Part shown: positions 51,978-59,697 of the stretch, piece after piece | How positions within the stretch are numbered: the first letter of the stretch is position 1 | How the letters are laid out: each line of letters begins with the position of its first letter | Origin: Acetobacter lovaniensis | GTDB taxonomy: Bacteria > Pseudomonadota > Alphaproteobacteria > Acetobacterales > Acetobacteraceae | NCBI RefSeq assembly: GCF_014207635.1 | Contig: NZ_JACHIE010000014.1 | Span: forward strand, 1 to 64,000 | Length of the DNA stretch: 64,000 nucleotides | Direction of reading: 5' to 3' | Translations under genes and position numbers: made by a program | Notes under the pieces: model-generated | The model's database searches: none | The model's input: only the letters and a program-made list of their open reading frames with translations | Told to the model about the DNA's origin: nothing

Positions 51978-53207
51978 ATGAGTCGTGGAGGCGTGCATGG
52001 GTTTCAAGCAGATCGTCTCAGCCAGATTCTGGCTGTGCGCCGGCTTACCCAAGCACAATTAGCATCTCTTGTTGGGGTTTCACCCGGCACCGTTAGTAAA
52101 TGGAAAGCGGGAACGCAGGCCCCAGAATTTGAGGCGCTAAACAGACTGGCTTCGGTAGTGAATGTCACACCTGACTGGTTCATGCAGCCTTACCGGCCAT
52201 CGCTTTCGACGCCCCTCTTTCGGAGTAACGCAGCCGCCCACGTGGCTGCTCGGACAATGCTCGAAGGACGTCTGGAATGGGCTGAAGAAGTTGCCTGTGG
52301 TTTCACTGAATTTGTAGACTTCCCAGACGTTTCTCTTCCAAAACGGGAATTTCAAAATCCAGAAGAAATTACCCAAGAAGATATTGAGGATTCAGCAGAT
52401 GAATGTCGCAAACTCTGGCGCTTAGGACGTGGGCCGGTACAGGATCTGGCCCTCGCTGTAGAAAGCGCCGGTATTCTCCTCGTTAGAGAAGAAACAGGAA
52501 TACCTCAAATCGAGGGGCTTTCAGGATGGAGCTCTAGGCTTGGGCGTCCATGTATTCTCCTATCCTCCGATAAAGACAATGGCTTTCGAGGGCGTTTCGA
52601 TCTCGCACACGAACTTGGACACTGCATCCTGCATAAACATATTGAACGCGCAACTAACCGCGATCGATATAACATGATGGAAAAGCAAGCACATGTTTTT
52701 GCTGGTGCATTCCTTCTGCCGGCTGATGGTATCGGCCAAGACGCTCCCTTGCATCCTACGCTTGATGATCTACTAATATTAAAACGGAAATGGGGGGTCT
52801 CTGCTGCCGCAATTTTAATGCGTCTTAAGGCACTGGGCCTTGTGGATGATGATGAGGCCACGAATCTTTTCAAGCGTCGCTCAGCTCGTTGGGGTAGTAA
52901 AGCTGAACCTGGTGATGAAGAGCGTGCTCCGGAAAGACCAAGGCTTTTAGGCAGGACGGTCGATCTTTTGGTACGCGAAGGGGTAATGCCACTAGAGCAT
53001 GTTTCCCGTCATTTTGGGCTTTCTGACAATGATTTGGAAATGATTACGGCGCTTCCCGTAGGGTATTTTAAAACAAAAGAAAAAGTAGTTACGCTTACCA
53101 GACTTCGTCAAGAAAAGGTTCCATCAAAAGAACGTAAGCTTAACCCTGACGGAGATTATCAAGCCAAGGTTCTGAATTTATCTCGTGGAGAAAAAGCCCG
53201 GAAATGA
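51978..53207 (+). CDS. XRE regulator fused to ImmA/IrrE metallopeptidase
   Basis: The 409-residue protein has an HTH domain at residues 11-70 (LAVRRLTQAQLASLVGVSPG) and an ImmA/IrrE domain with HELGH at 211-215 in FDLAHELGHCILHKH, followed by a third ligand region around EKQAHVFAGAFLLPAD. Proteins of this make-up cleave a repressor or act as antitoxins in response to stress. It is second in an operon with the unknown 211-residue protein and lies upstream of the Kiwa genes. Confidence 0.88.
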   Translation: MSRGGVHGFQADRLSQILAVRRLTQAQLASLVGVSPGTVSKWKAGTQAPEFEALNRLASVVNVTPDWFMQPYRPSLSTPLFRSNAAAHVAARTMLEGRLEWAEEVACGFTEFVDFPDVSLPKREFQNPEEITQEDIEDSADECRKLWRLGRGPVQDLALAVESAGILLVREETGIPQIEGLSGWSSRLGRPCILLSSDKDNGFRGRFDLAHELGHCILHKHIERATNRDRYNMMEKQAHVFAGAFLLPADGIGQDAPLHPTLDDLLILKRKWGVSAAAILMRLKALGLVDDDEATNLFKRRSARWGSKAEPGDEERAPERPRLLGRTVDLLVREGVMPLEHVSRHFGLSDNDLEMITALPVGYFKTKEKVVTLTRLRQEKVPSKERKLNPDGDYQAKVLNLSRGEKARK

Positions 53208-53423
53208 TGAAAATGAAAACCCCATTCGGAGTAAACAATGCCTAGGGAGTTTTTTCTTCAATGGCTGAAACGAAAACCCGAAGATCTTACCAAATCGAAC
53301 AGCCACAACGGGTCGATAAATGAGAAGATTTCGTTAATTTGGGCGTCCTTGTTTTGGGAAACTAGATATTCTGGAGCGATGGGTGCGTCCTTATAGGATA
53401 ATTCCATATAAAGGGAGGGCGAT

Positions 53424-54002
53424 ATGCAATTCCGGCTCTTAACGGCAATTATGGTATTTCTAGGATCTTACCTGCCGTTGGCAGTGATTCTTTTCTCCCA
53501 AAATATCGACTATAAAGCTTTGGTTCATGGATTCTGCTGGCCCTTCAAAACGGGAACTTGTTCGATCCCTGTGAATGACGCGAAATATTCGATTGGTTTT
53601 CTTATAATTACAATGATATGCTTTGGGATAACCGTTATTTCTCTTTTAATAATTCGGCCTACCCAGGACATCACTGTTTGTGAAGCAGAATATGTTCCAA
53701 CAGACCTCATGAACTACACACTTCCTTATGTGGTGTCATTCATGGGAGTCGATTACAATGAAACAAATAAATTTGTAGGGTTTTGTGTATTTTTGGGTTG
53801 GATGTTCTGGCTTACACATAAATCTGGACAGATTTTTCTTAACCCTCTTCTCATCGCTCTCGGCTGGAGACTTTACGACGTTACGTATTCATTTGCTGGA
53901 AGCCATACCCAACATAAAGGACGTGCATTGGTAAAAGGATATCTAGAGCCTGGTATCTACAAGCAATGGCCCGTCCAAGACATCCAAATTATTAAACCTT
54001 AG
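53424..54002 (+). CDS. kwaA: KwaA, membrane subunit of Kiwa phage defence
   Basis: The 192-residue protein has four hydrophobic segments: residues 5-25, 57-78 (IGFLIITMICFGITVISLLI), 117-131 (FVGFCVFLGWMFWL) and 138-150 (FLNPLLIALGW). Size and topology fit KwaA, and the next gene encodes a DUF4868 protein like KwaB. Kiwa acts at the membrane during infection and blocks phage replication and transcription. GGAGGG precedes the ATG. Confidence 0.8.
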   Translation: MQFRLLTAIMVFLGSYLPLAVILFSQNIDYKALVHGFCWPFKTGTCSIPVNDAKYSIGFLIITMICFGITVISLLIIRPTQDITVCEAEYVPTDLMNYTLPYVVSFMGVDYNETNKFVGFCVFLGWMFWLTHKSGQIFLNPLLIALGWRLYDVTYSFAGSHTQHKGRALVKGYLEPGIYKQWPVQDIQIIKP

Positions 54003-54010
54003 GATTTATC

Positions 54011-54934
54011 ATGAATATTCCAGAATATTTGAGTGATTTTGACGTTAGCAATGCAGGCTTAACGGTCTGGCTTTTCAAGAAGTCCGGAGGCGCAGGTGGA
54101 GCAGCTCCCACTTATAACGGGCACTGGATAGCTACAAATGACGATCTCAATACCGCTTTGAAGGAAGCGATCATCGAAGCTAGGAGCAGTATCAAAGAAG
54201 TGCATGATTATGGCCTTCTTGCTCAGAACAACGAATCTAGCGCTCTTCTTATCGACACTGACGAAACCCACGCCAACTTGATCGTCAATCAATCTGCAAA
54301 CGCACTACCTCAAAAGAAAGTCAAAAAAGAGTCTCATATTACAAATACTTATTTTTTTGTTGTACGACTGACCGATGGAGAAAATGTACTTCACGCCGTA
54401 AGAAGAACAGATTCTTCATGGCGGACGAAACGCCGAAAGGAGGTAATTGATATAGTATTCAGAGAAAATGCATTAGCTTTGGATCAATCACCTTCCTTCT
54501 CCCTATCGAAGCACGTAGATTTTTTTATCGCTGCCGATAAAATCATTATTCCACACAAAGCAAATTTTGAATCTGTTCTACATTATCGGCAAGCTCATGC
54601 AGAGGAATTTAACGTGCTCCAAGCAGAAACAGATTTCTCGCAAATCTTTTCATCCTTGGATGTGTTAACAGATTTTGTAGGTAACAATAAAATTCAGCTC
54701 CGCCGTATGTGTTCAATACGTCAAAAAGGTCATTACAAAGATCCTGCTTTTATGAGCAGATTAAAGCAGCAGCATCTGACGTATGGTTTGACTTTAACGT
54801 TTAATGCTGCTGGACAGATCGTCCCTACACCTGAGACATGCCGTGATATCATAACCGCGCTTTTAGACCATCGTCTCGCATCTGCATTTTCAGAGAATAT
54901 TTACGACGTTCCTAATGCAACAGAGATCTCCTAG
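54011..54934 (+). CDS. kwaB: KwaB, DUF4868 subunit of Kiwa phage defence
   Basis: The 307-residue protein has a DUF4868 domain: FFVVRLTDGENVLHAVRRTD, VDFFIAADKIIIPHKANFES, and then FLVGNNK-like FVGNNKIQLRRMCSIRQKGH and LKQQHLTYGLTLTFNAAGQI. KwaB is the DNA-binding partner of KwaA. The gene starts nine bases after kwaA, and both share AT-rich composition, so they came together as a defence cassette. Confidence 0.82.
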   Translation: MNIPEYLSDFDVSNAGLTVWLFKKSGGAGGAAPTYNGHWIATNDDLNTALKEAIIEARSSIKEVHDYGLLAQNNESSALLIDTDETHANLIVNQSANALPQKKVKKESHITNTYFFVVRLTDGENVLHAVRRTDSSWRTKRRKEVIDIVFRENALALDQSPSFSLSKHVDFFIAADKIIIPHKANFESVLHYRQAHAEEFNVLQAETDFSQIFSSLDVLTDFVGNNKIQLRRMCSIRQKGHYKDPAFMSRLKQQHLTYGLTLTFNAAGQIVPTPETCRDIITALLDHRLASAFSENIYDVPNATEIS

Positions 54935-54988
54935 AAATCGCCTAGGCAATGAGGGTCGACACCCAATAAAAAGCGCCTCAGAAGAAAG

Positions 54989-55465
54989 CTAAACGGTTCT
55001 TAGTTTTTTGGTCATAAGCTTAATCGCTGCCGCAGAGGTTCCCCACCGAAACGAAAATGTCTCTGAAACATCGAACCATCCTCTTCCGTCGCCGATCCCA
55101 TGATTCGCTCCCATACACGAACATTGGCAGTCGTGACCGACAGCATTTCGACACGCTGGGGCACATTTCTCAATTTCACGGTAGGGTTGAATTAAATATA
55201 AACGCCCATAACGCTCCAATCCGCTATCAACAAAGCGATTGAGCCAACTTATTGGCAGTTTCCATGCCTTGATTTTTGGTGACCATTTTATTTCCGGTTT
55301 GCGAGTTCCGCTGGCAAGACTTCGTAGCCAAGTATTATTGTCTGAGCGATAGGGTAAACGCGCTGTAAGCTTTTCACCGGGTATGCCGGAACGAACGATA
55401 ATTGGGATGTTGGGATTACTCCAGTGAGCACGTATCTGAAGTGGAATATTGGTAAGATCCATCAA
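54989..55465 (-). CDS. Unknown protein with Cys-rich metal-binding motif
   Basis: The 158-residue protein has a beta-rich N-terminal half (IPIIVRSGIPGEKLTARLPY, NTWLRSLASGTRKPEIKWSP) ending in KAWKLPISWLNRFVDSGLER, and a cysteine cluster CAPACRNAVGHDCQCSCMG followed by ANHG. The four or five Cys and the His could bind zinc or an iron-sulphur cluster. I know no named family. It is convergent with kwaB with 54 bases between them. Confidence 0.65.
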   Translation of the reverse strand: MMDLTNIPLQIRAHWSNPNIPIIVRSGIPGEKLTARLPYRSDNNTWLRSLASGTRKPEIKWSPKIKAWKLPISWLNRFVDSGLERYGRLYLIQPYREIEKCAPACRNAVGHDCQCSCMGANHGIGDGRGWFDVSETFSFRWGTSAAAIKLMTKKLRTV

Positions 55466-55674
55466 TCACCCCATATCTATTAAAAAACTTCATTCCAAAC
55501 CAACATCAGCTATTACCGAAAAAAGTCAATTATCTCCTCATCCCGCCTCTGATTGGGAGACACCATATTACAATGGACGCAGCTTAAGTCACGTAATCAA
55601 TTACTTATGCTTACGGTGAAGTCCCCGGTTAATAGCTTCACTCAGATCGTGTGGTTACCGATATGTTTTATCGG

Positions 55675-56568
55675 TCAGCTTCCGTTTTGTAGGAGAAAAG
55701 GGATAGCGAATTTTGCCACCAAAGCCACACTTTGGCGCTGGGGAAAATGACCGGTTCCGGGCAGAACACGCCGCTCATAATGACCCCTGAACAGATGATC
55801 CTTACTGGCTGACGTCTCCGGATCGTTACACGGGTCATCACCCCCGTGGATGACCAGCGTGGGCACATGAATGATCGGGTCGGCAACAACACGTTTCTCA
55901 AGCTCTTCGAATACCGGGGAACGCTCAGCCAGCCCCCAGCGCACGCGATAGGAGTGCAGCGTAATATCTGCCCAGTCGGGATTTTCGAACGCCTGAGCCG
56001 TCGCTGCGAATTCGTCTTCGGGGATTTGCCATCCCAGGTTCCAGATCGACCAGATATACCGCATGAATTTCTGGCGATCGTTCCGGATGAGTTTAGCGCC
56101 ACGGTCCAGCCCCATCAGCCAGTGATACCAGTAATTCTGCGTCTGACGGTAAGACATGGCCTGACCAGCATCATTTGTTCCCCATCCCACGGATAGGGCC
56201 ACGCACACTGCTATCCGGTCAGGTGCCAGAACAGAGGCGATGTAGGCAGCTCGCGCACCCCAGTCATGTCCAATGATGCTGAAACGGGAAATCCCCACGA
56301 CATCCGCCATTTCGAGCATATCCTGGGCGAGAGCCACAAGCTGCCCGTTTCGAGGGATATCTGCCTCCCGAAAACGCGTTGGGCCGCAACCGCGCAGCCA
56401 GGGCACATAAGTCCGGAAACCAGCCGCATGCAGATGCGGCAGGAGCCGGTTCCATGTCAGCGCGTCGTCCGGCCACCCATGAAGCAGGATTACTGGAAAT
56501 CCGTCTTCCGGTCCTGATATCCGACACGCAATGTCGAGTTGGGATGTTGTGATCGTTATGTGCTGCAT
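55675..56568 (-). CDS. Alpha/beta hydrolase (epoxide hydrolase-like)
   Basis: The 297-residue protein has the oxyanion motif LLHGWPDDALTW, the nucleophile Asp in SIIGHDWGARAAY, an acid in VIHGGDDPCNDP and the catalytic His in LPGTGHFPQ. The Asp nucleophile and HGWPD point to epoxide or haloalkane hydrolase-like enzymes. It is divergent from a LysR gene across 93 bases, the classic arrangement in which the regulator controls the enzyme. GC content is high, unlike the Kiwa cassette next to it. No gene is supported in 55466-55674. Confidence 0.9.
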   Translation of the reverse strand: MQHITITTSQLDIACRISGPEDGFPVILLHGWPDDALTWNRLLPHLHAAGFRTYVPWLRGCGPTRFREADIPRNGQLVALAQDMLEMADVVGISRFSIIGHDWGARAAYIASVLAPDRIAVCVALSVGWGTNDAGQAMSYRQTQNYWYHWLMGLDRGAKLIRNDRQKFMRYIWSIWNLGWQIPEDEFAATAQAFENPDWADITLHSYRVRWGLAERSPVFEELEKRVVADPIIHVPTLVIHGGDDPCNDPETSASKDHLFRGHYERRVLPGTGHFPQRQSVALVAKFAIPFLLQNGS

Positions 56569-56661
56569 GAGCGTACCTCCGCTCCTGCTATGCGCGCTTT
56601 CTTCTTAGCATAGAAACAGATATATAATTACATCATATCGCCTTTTACGATAAGAAAAGCT

Positions 56662-57531
56662 ATGCTTTCGCCGATCTGCCTTCGCAGTTTTCTGACCGTC
56701 ATTGACACCGGTGGCTTCACGGAAGCCGCACGGCATCTCAATGCCACCCAGTCGACAATCAGCGGTCATATCAAGCGTCTGGAAGAACAGGCTGGCCATC
56801 GGCTGATGGAGCGCGATCGTGGCGGGTCTGTCGCACTGACGCTTCAGGGGCGGGAACTCATCGGTTATGCGCGTGAAATCCTGCGGCTGGACCAGGAGGC
56901 CCGATCACGTCTGGCCGGGACCTCTCTCACTGGTCTTGTAAGGGTCGGTCTGCCAGACGATTTTGCCAGCGGACGTGGCTTTACGCAGCTTCTCGCTGAT
57001 TTTGCCCGACAACATCCCGACGCTCGCCTCGAGGTGGAGGTTGGTAACCGCGACCGTCTCCTGTCTGCCCTAGATGTACAGCGCCTTGACCATGTGCTGA
57101 CCAAGCAGGACCGCGCTGCCGGAGGTGAAATTCTTGCCAGGCGTACCGTGGTCTGGATGGGACTGGCCTCTACCACCGGGACTGTGCCCCTGATCGTATT
57201 TCCCGAACCCTGCATCTATCGTGAGCGCGCCATCAGGGCGCTTGAAAAAGCCGGGATTCCCTGGACAGTCGCCTATGTGAGTCCTTCACTCGCGGGCATT
57301 CTGGCTGCGGTTAACGCCGGATTGGGGGTATCCCCTCTTGCTGAGGATCTGACAGAAGGTCTTGTCCCGAGTATCGTGAACCAGACCTTGCCGTCTCCTG
57401 GTTCGATCGATCTGGTGCTTCACTCGCGTGCGGGGCAACTCACTCGCGCGGCCACCGGGCTGGGCGATCTGATCCGGCAACATTATGGGGTAACGGGTAT
57501 ACAGGGCGCCCAGAGGAACAATCTCGCCTGA
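56662..57531 (+). CDS. LysR-family regulator of the hydrolase
   Basis: The 289-residue protein starts MLSPICLRSFLTVIDTGGFT, with the HTH in AARHLNATQSTISGHIKRLE and an effector domain containing LVRVGLPDDFASGRGFTQLL and AGILAAVNAGLGVSPLAEDL. It is divergent from the hydrolase gene and probably controls it. The 219 bases after it (57532-57750) hold no gene. Confidence 0.92.
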   Translation: MLSPICLRSFLTVIDTGGFTEAARHLNATQSTISGHIKRLEEQAGHRLMERDRGGSVALTLQGRELIGYAREILRLDQEARSRLAGTSLTGLVRVGLPDDFASGRGFTQLLADFARQHPDARLEVEVGNRDRLLSALDVQRLDHVLTKQDRAAGGEILARRTVVWMGLASTTGTVPLIVFPEPCIYRERAIRALEKAGIPWTVAYVSPSLAGILAAVNAGLGVSPLAEDLTEGLVPSIVNQTLPSPGSIDLVLHSRAGQLTRAATGLGDLIRQHYGVTGIQGAQRNNLA

Positions 57532-57750
57532 CGCTTGTCGCAAGTTGACCACACGAGAGCGTCCAGTCTGCCCGTCTTACGCCAGTATTTGTACGACGCG
57601 CCTGTATCCGGGACTACCCATAACTACGATTCCGTACGCTTGAGCACGCATGGACGCGCCCTCTCATATTCCCGTTTTCCATTGAAATAACAGTCATCTG
57701 TCCGGATCGTGTGTCTGTTTTCCTTGCCATGCGGTCGGAAGAGAGCGACG

Positions 57751-57939
57751 ATGACGGACAGACCCAGCCAGTCCATTGCCCCGGCGTATCGGCCGCCCGA
57801 GCCTGAATTACGGCTTGTCATGCGCCCCGATGCCCCCGACCCGCGCCTGATGGCGCTCATCCGCCTCATGGCACGCCGTGCGGCACGGGACTGGTTCCGG
57901 TCTCAGCAACAGGAGCAGCGCCGCCGCTCCGGACCGTAA
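57751..57939 (+). CDS. Small conserved protein upstream of the second serine recombinase
   Basis: The protein of 62 residues starts MTDRPSQSIAPAYRPPEPEL. Its C-terminal ALIRLMARRAARDWFRSQQQ resembles the protein at 980-1210. It lies 13 bases before the recombinase start and is probably cotranscribed. Family unknown; a recombinase accessory role is a guess from its repeated position. Confidence 0.62.
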   Translation: MTDRPSQSIAPAYRPPEPELRLVMRPDAPDPRLMALIRLMARRAARDWFRSQQQEQRRRSGP

Positions 57940-57952
57940 GGGATGCCTCACC

Positions 57953-59647
57953 ATGAAGGTCGCGCTCTACGCCCGCTATTCGTCCGACAACCAGCGCGCC
58001 GCCTCGATCGCCGACCAGCTTCGCGTCTGCCGTACCCACGCGGACAAACAGGGCTGGAGCATCGTCGAGGAGTATACCGATCACGCCATCTCGGGTGCCT
58101 CACTGATGCGGCCCGGCATCCAGGCGCTGATCGCGGATGCACAACGCGGACGGTTTCAGATCGTGCTGGCCGAGGCGATGGATCGCCTCTCCCGCGACCA
58201 GGAAGATATCGCGGGCGTCTTCAAGCGCATGAATTATGCCGGCGTACGGATCGTCACTCTCTCCGAAGGAGAAGTCTCCCACCTTCATGTCGGCCTCAAG
58301 GGCACGATGAATGCCCTCTTCCTGAAAGATCTGGCCGAGAAAACCCATCGCGGCCTGCGGGGGCGTGTGGAACTGGGCAAGTCCGGCGGCGGTAACGCTT
58401 ACGGCTACGACGTGGTGCGCAGGCTCGACGCCAATGGGGAGCCGATCCGGGGCGACCGCACCATCAATCCCGCAGAAGCGGACGTGGTCCGCCGCATCTT
58501 CCGCGACTTCGCGGCAGGTCTGGGACCGCGCGCGATTGCCTTCCGTCTTAATGACGAAGGCATTTCAGCCCCAGGCAGCGGCGCCTGGGGCTTCTCGACC
58601 ATCACCGGCAACCGCGCACGGGGCACCGGTATCCTCAATAATGAGATGTATGTGGGCAAGCTGGTGTGGAACCGCCAGCGCTTCATCAAGGATCCCGATA
58701 CCGGCAAACGTCAGGCTCGGATGAACCCGGACTCCGAATGGGTGATCCAGGAGGTGCCAGAGCTTCGGATTGTAGACCAGGAGTTGTGGGACGCGGTCAA
58801 GGCGCGGCAGGCCAGCGTCAGCGCCAGCCGGGACACACGCGACACATCCTCGCCCGATCATTTCCGCGAGAAGCGCCGCCCCCGCTATCTCTTCTCCGGT
58901 CTGAGCAAATGCGGCTGCTGCGGTGGCGGCTATTCGATGATCTCTGGCGCATTGCTCGGCTGCTCGACGGCGCGCAACAAAGGCACCTGCGACAACCGGA
59001 CCAATATGCGTCGCGAGGAGCTGGAGCGGCGCGTGCTCGACGCCCTGCGTCATCATCTCATGGATTCGGAGCTGTTCGCCGAGTTCTGCACGGCCTTCAC
59101 CACCGAGATGAACCGGCTGCGCATGGAAGCGTCGGCCGACATCGGCGCATCAGAGGCGGAACTGAAGCGGGTCGAACGCGACATCCAGCGGCTGATGGAC
59201 CTCTATCTTTCAGAAGCGATCTCGATCGAAACCGTCAAGGAGCGCGGCTCCAAGCTCGAAGCCCGCAAGGCGGAACTGACGGACTTCCTCGCCACCGCCG
59301 AGGCGCCGCCTCCCCTGCTCCATCCCCAGATGGCGGAGTTCTACCACCGGCAACTCGCGCGCCTGCATGACATGCTGCATTCCGAACTGGACGAGAAACG
59401 CCAGGAGGCGGCCGAGGTGATCCGCTCGCTGATCGAGGCGATCATCCTCACCCCGTCCGACAAGGGACTACAGATCGACGTCCGGGGCGATCTGGCTGGC
59501 ATCCTGACAGTTGCGTCGGGCAGCGGACAAACGAAAACCCCAGCCCGTTTCCGGACTGGGGTTCCTGATGCGTTGGCATCGCAAGTTCAGATGGTTGCGG
59601 GGGCACGCAGCCCCCGATACCGACAATCACTAATGTTTGCTGTTTAG
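57953..59647 (+). CDS. Large serine recombinase of element B
   Basis: The protein of 564 residues starts MKVALYARYSSDNQRAASIA, the true catalytic-domain start; a longer frame is not conserved. It has the resolvase domain, the recombinase domain (GLRGRVELGKSGGGNAYGYD), a zinc ribbon (LSKCGCCGGGYSMIS) and a coiled coil. It integrates and excises element B. As in the first recombinase, the frame reads through a hairpin and the att core, which is translated as MVAGAR, and ends 42 bases later. Confidence 0.94.
   Translation: MKVALYARYSSDNQRAASIADQLRVCRTHADKQGWSIVEEYTDHAISGASLMRPGIQALIADAQRGRFQIVLAEAMDRLSRDQEDIAGVFKRMNYAGVRIVTLSEGEVSHLHVGLKGTMNALFLKDLAEKTHRGLRGRVELGKSGGGNAYGYDVVRRLDANGEPIRGDRTINPAEADVVRRIFRDFAAGLGPRAIAFRLNDEGISAPGSGAWGFSTITGNRARGTGILNNEMYVGKLVWNRQRFIKDPDTGKRQARMNPDSEWVIQEVPELRIVDQELWDAVKARQASVSASRDTRDTSSPDHFREKRRPRYLFSGLSKCGCCGGGYSMISGALLGCSTARNKGTCDNRTNMRREELERRVLDALRHHLMDSELFAEFCTAFTTEMNRLRMEASADIGASEAELKRVERDIQRLMDLYLSEAISIETVKERGSKLEARKAELTDFLATAEAPPPLLHPQMAEFYHRQLARLHDMLHSELDEKRQEAAEVIRSLIEAIILTPSDKGLQIDVRGDLAGILTVASGSGQTKTPARFRTGVPDALASQVQMVAGARSPRYRQSLMFAV
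59536..59563 (+). terminator. Hairpin before att site 3
   Basis: AACCCCAG and CTGGGGTT form an 8-bp stem around a 12-base loop. It is inside the recombinase frame, 28 bases before the att core, as at 3634 and 9274. No T-run follows. Confidence 0.45.
59592..59605. other. att site 3
   Basis: TGGTTGCGGGGGCA matches the first 14 bases of att 1, that is the terminal CCA end of the tRNA-fMet-like core. A GGGGGC/GCCCCC hairpin starts inside it. To the right element C begins with non-tRNA sequence. Confidence 0.6.
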
Positions 59648-59697
59648 TCGTGACGCTTACTCACAAAAATATAATGGAAACAGCCGTATAACTCTGG

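Larger units (their letters stand above)
9320..59605. mobile_element. Complete ICE-like element B with Trb conjugation system
   Basis: It lies between att 2 and att 3 and has every module of an ICE: trb mating-pair genes, traG coupling protein, relaxase, a replication initiator, regulators, cargo at both edges, and a serine recombinase at the right end. The size of about 50 kb is typical. Boundaries rest on the att matches and on the same gene order in the partial elements on each side. Confidence 0.65.

Noticed and set aside
55553-55750. A 65-codon plus-strand frame overlapping the hydrolase end
   Set aside because: It overlaps the well-supported hydrolase gene and lacks a ribosome site.
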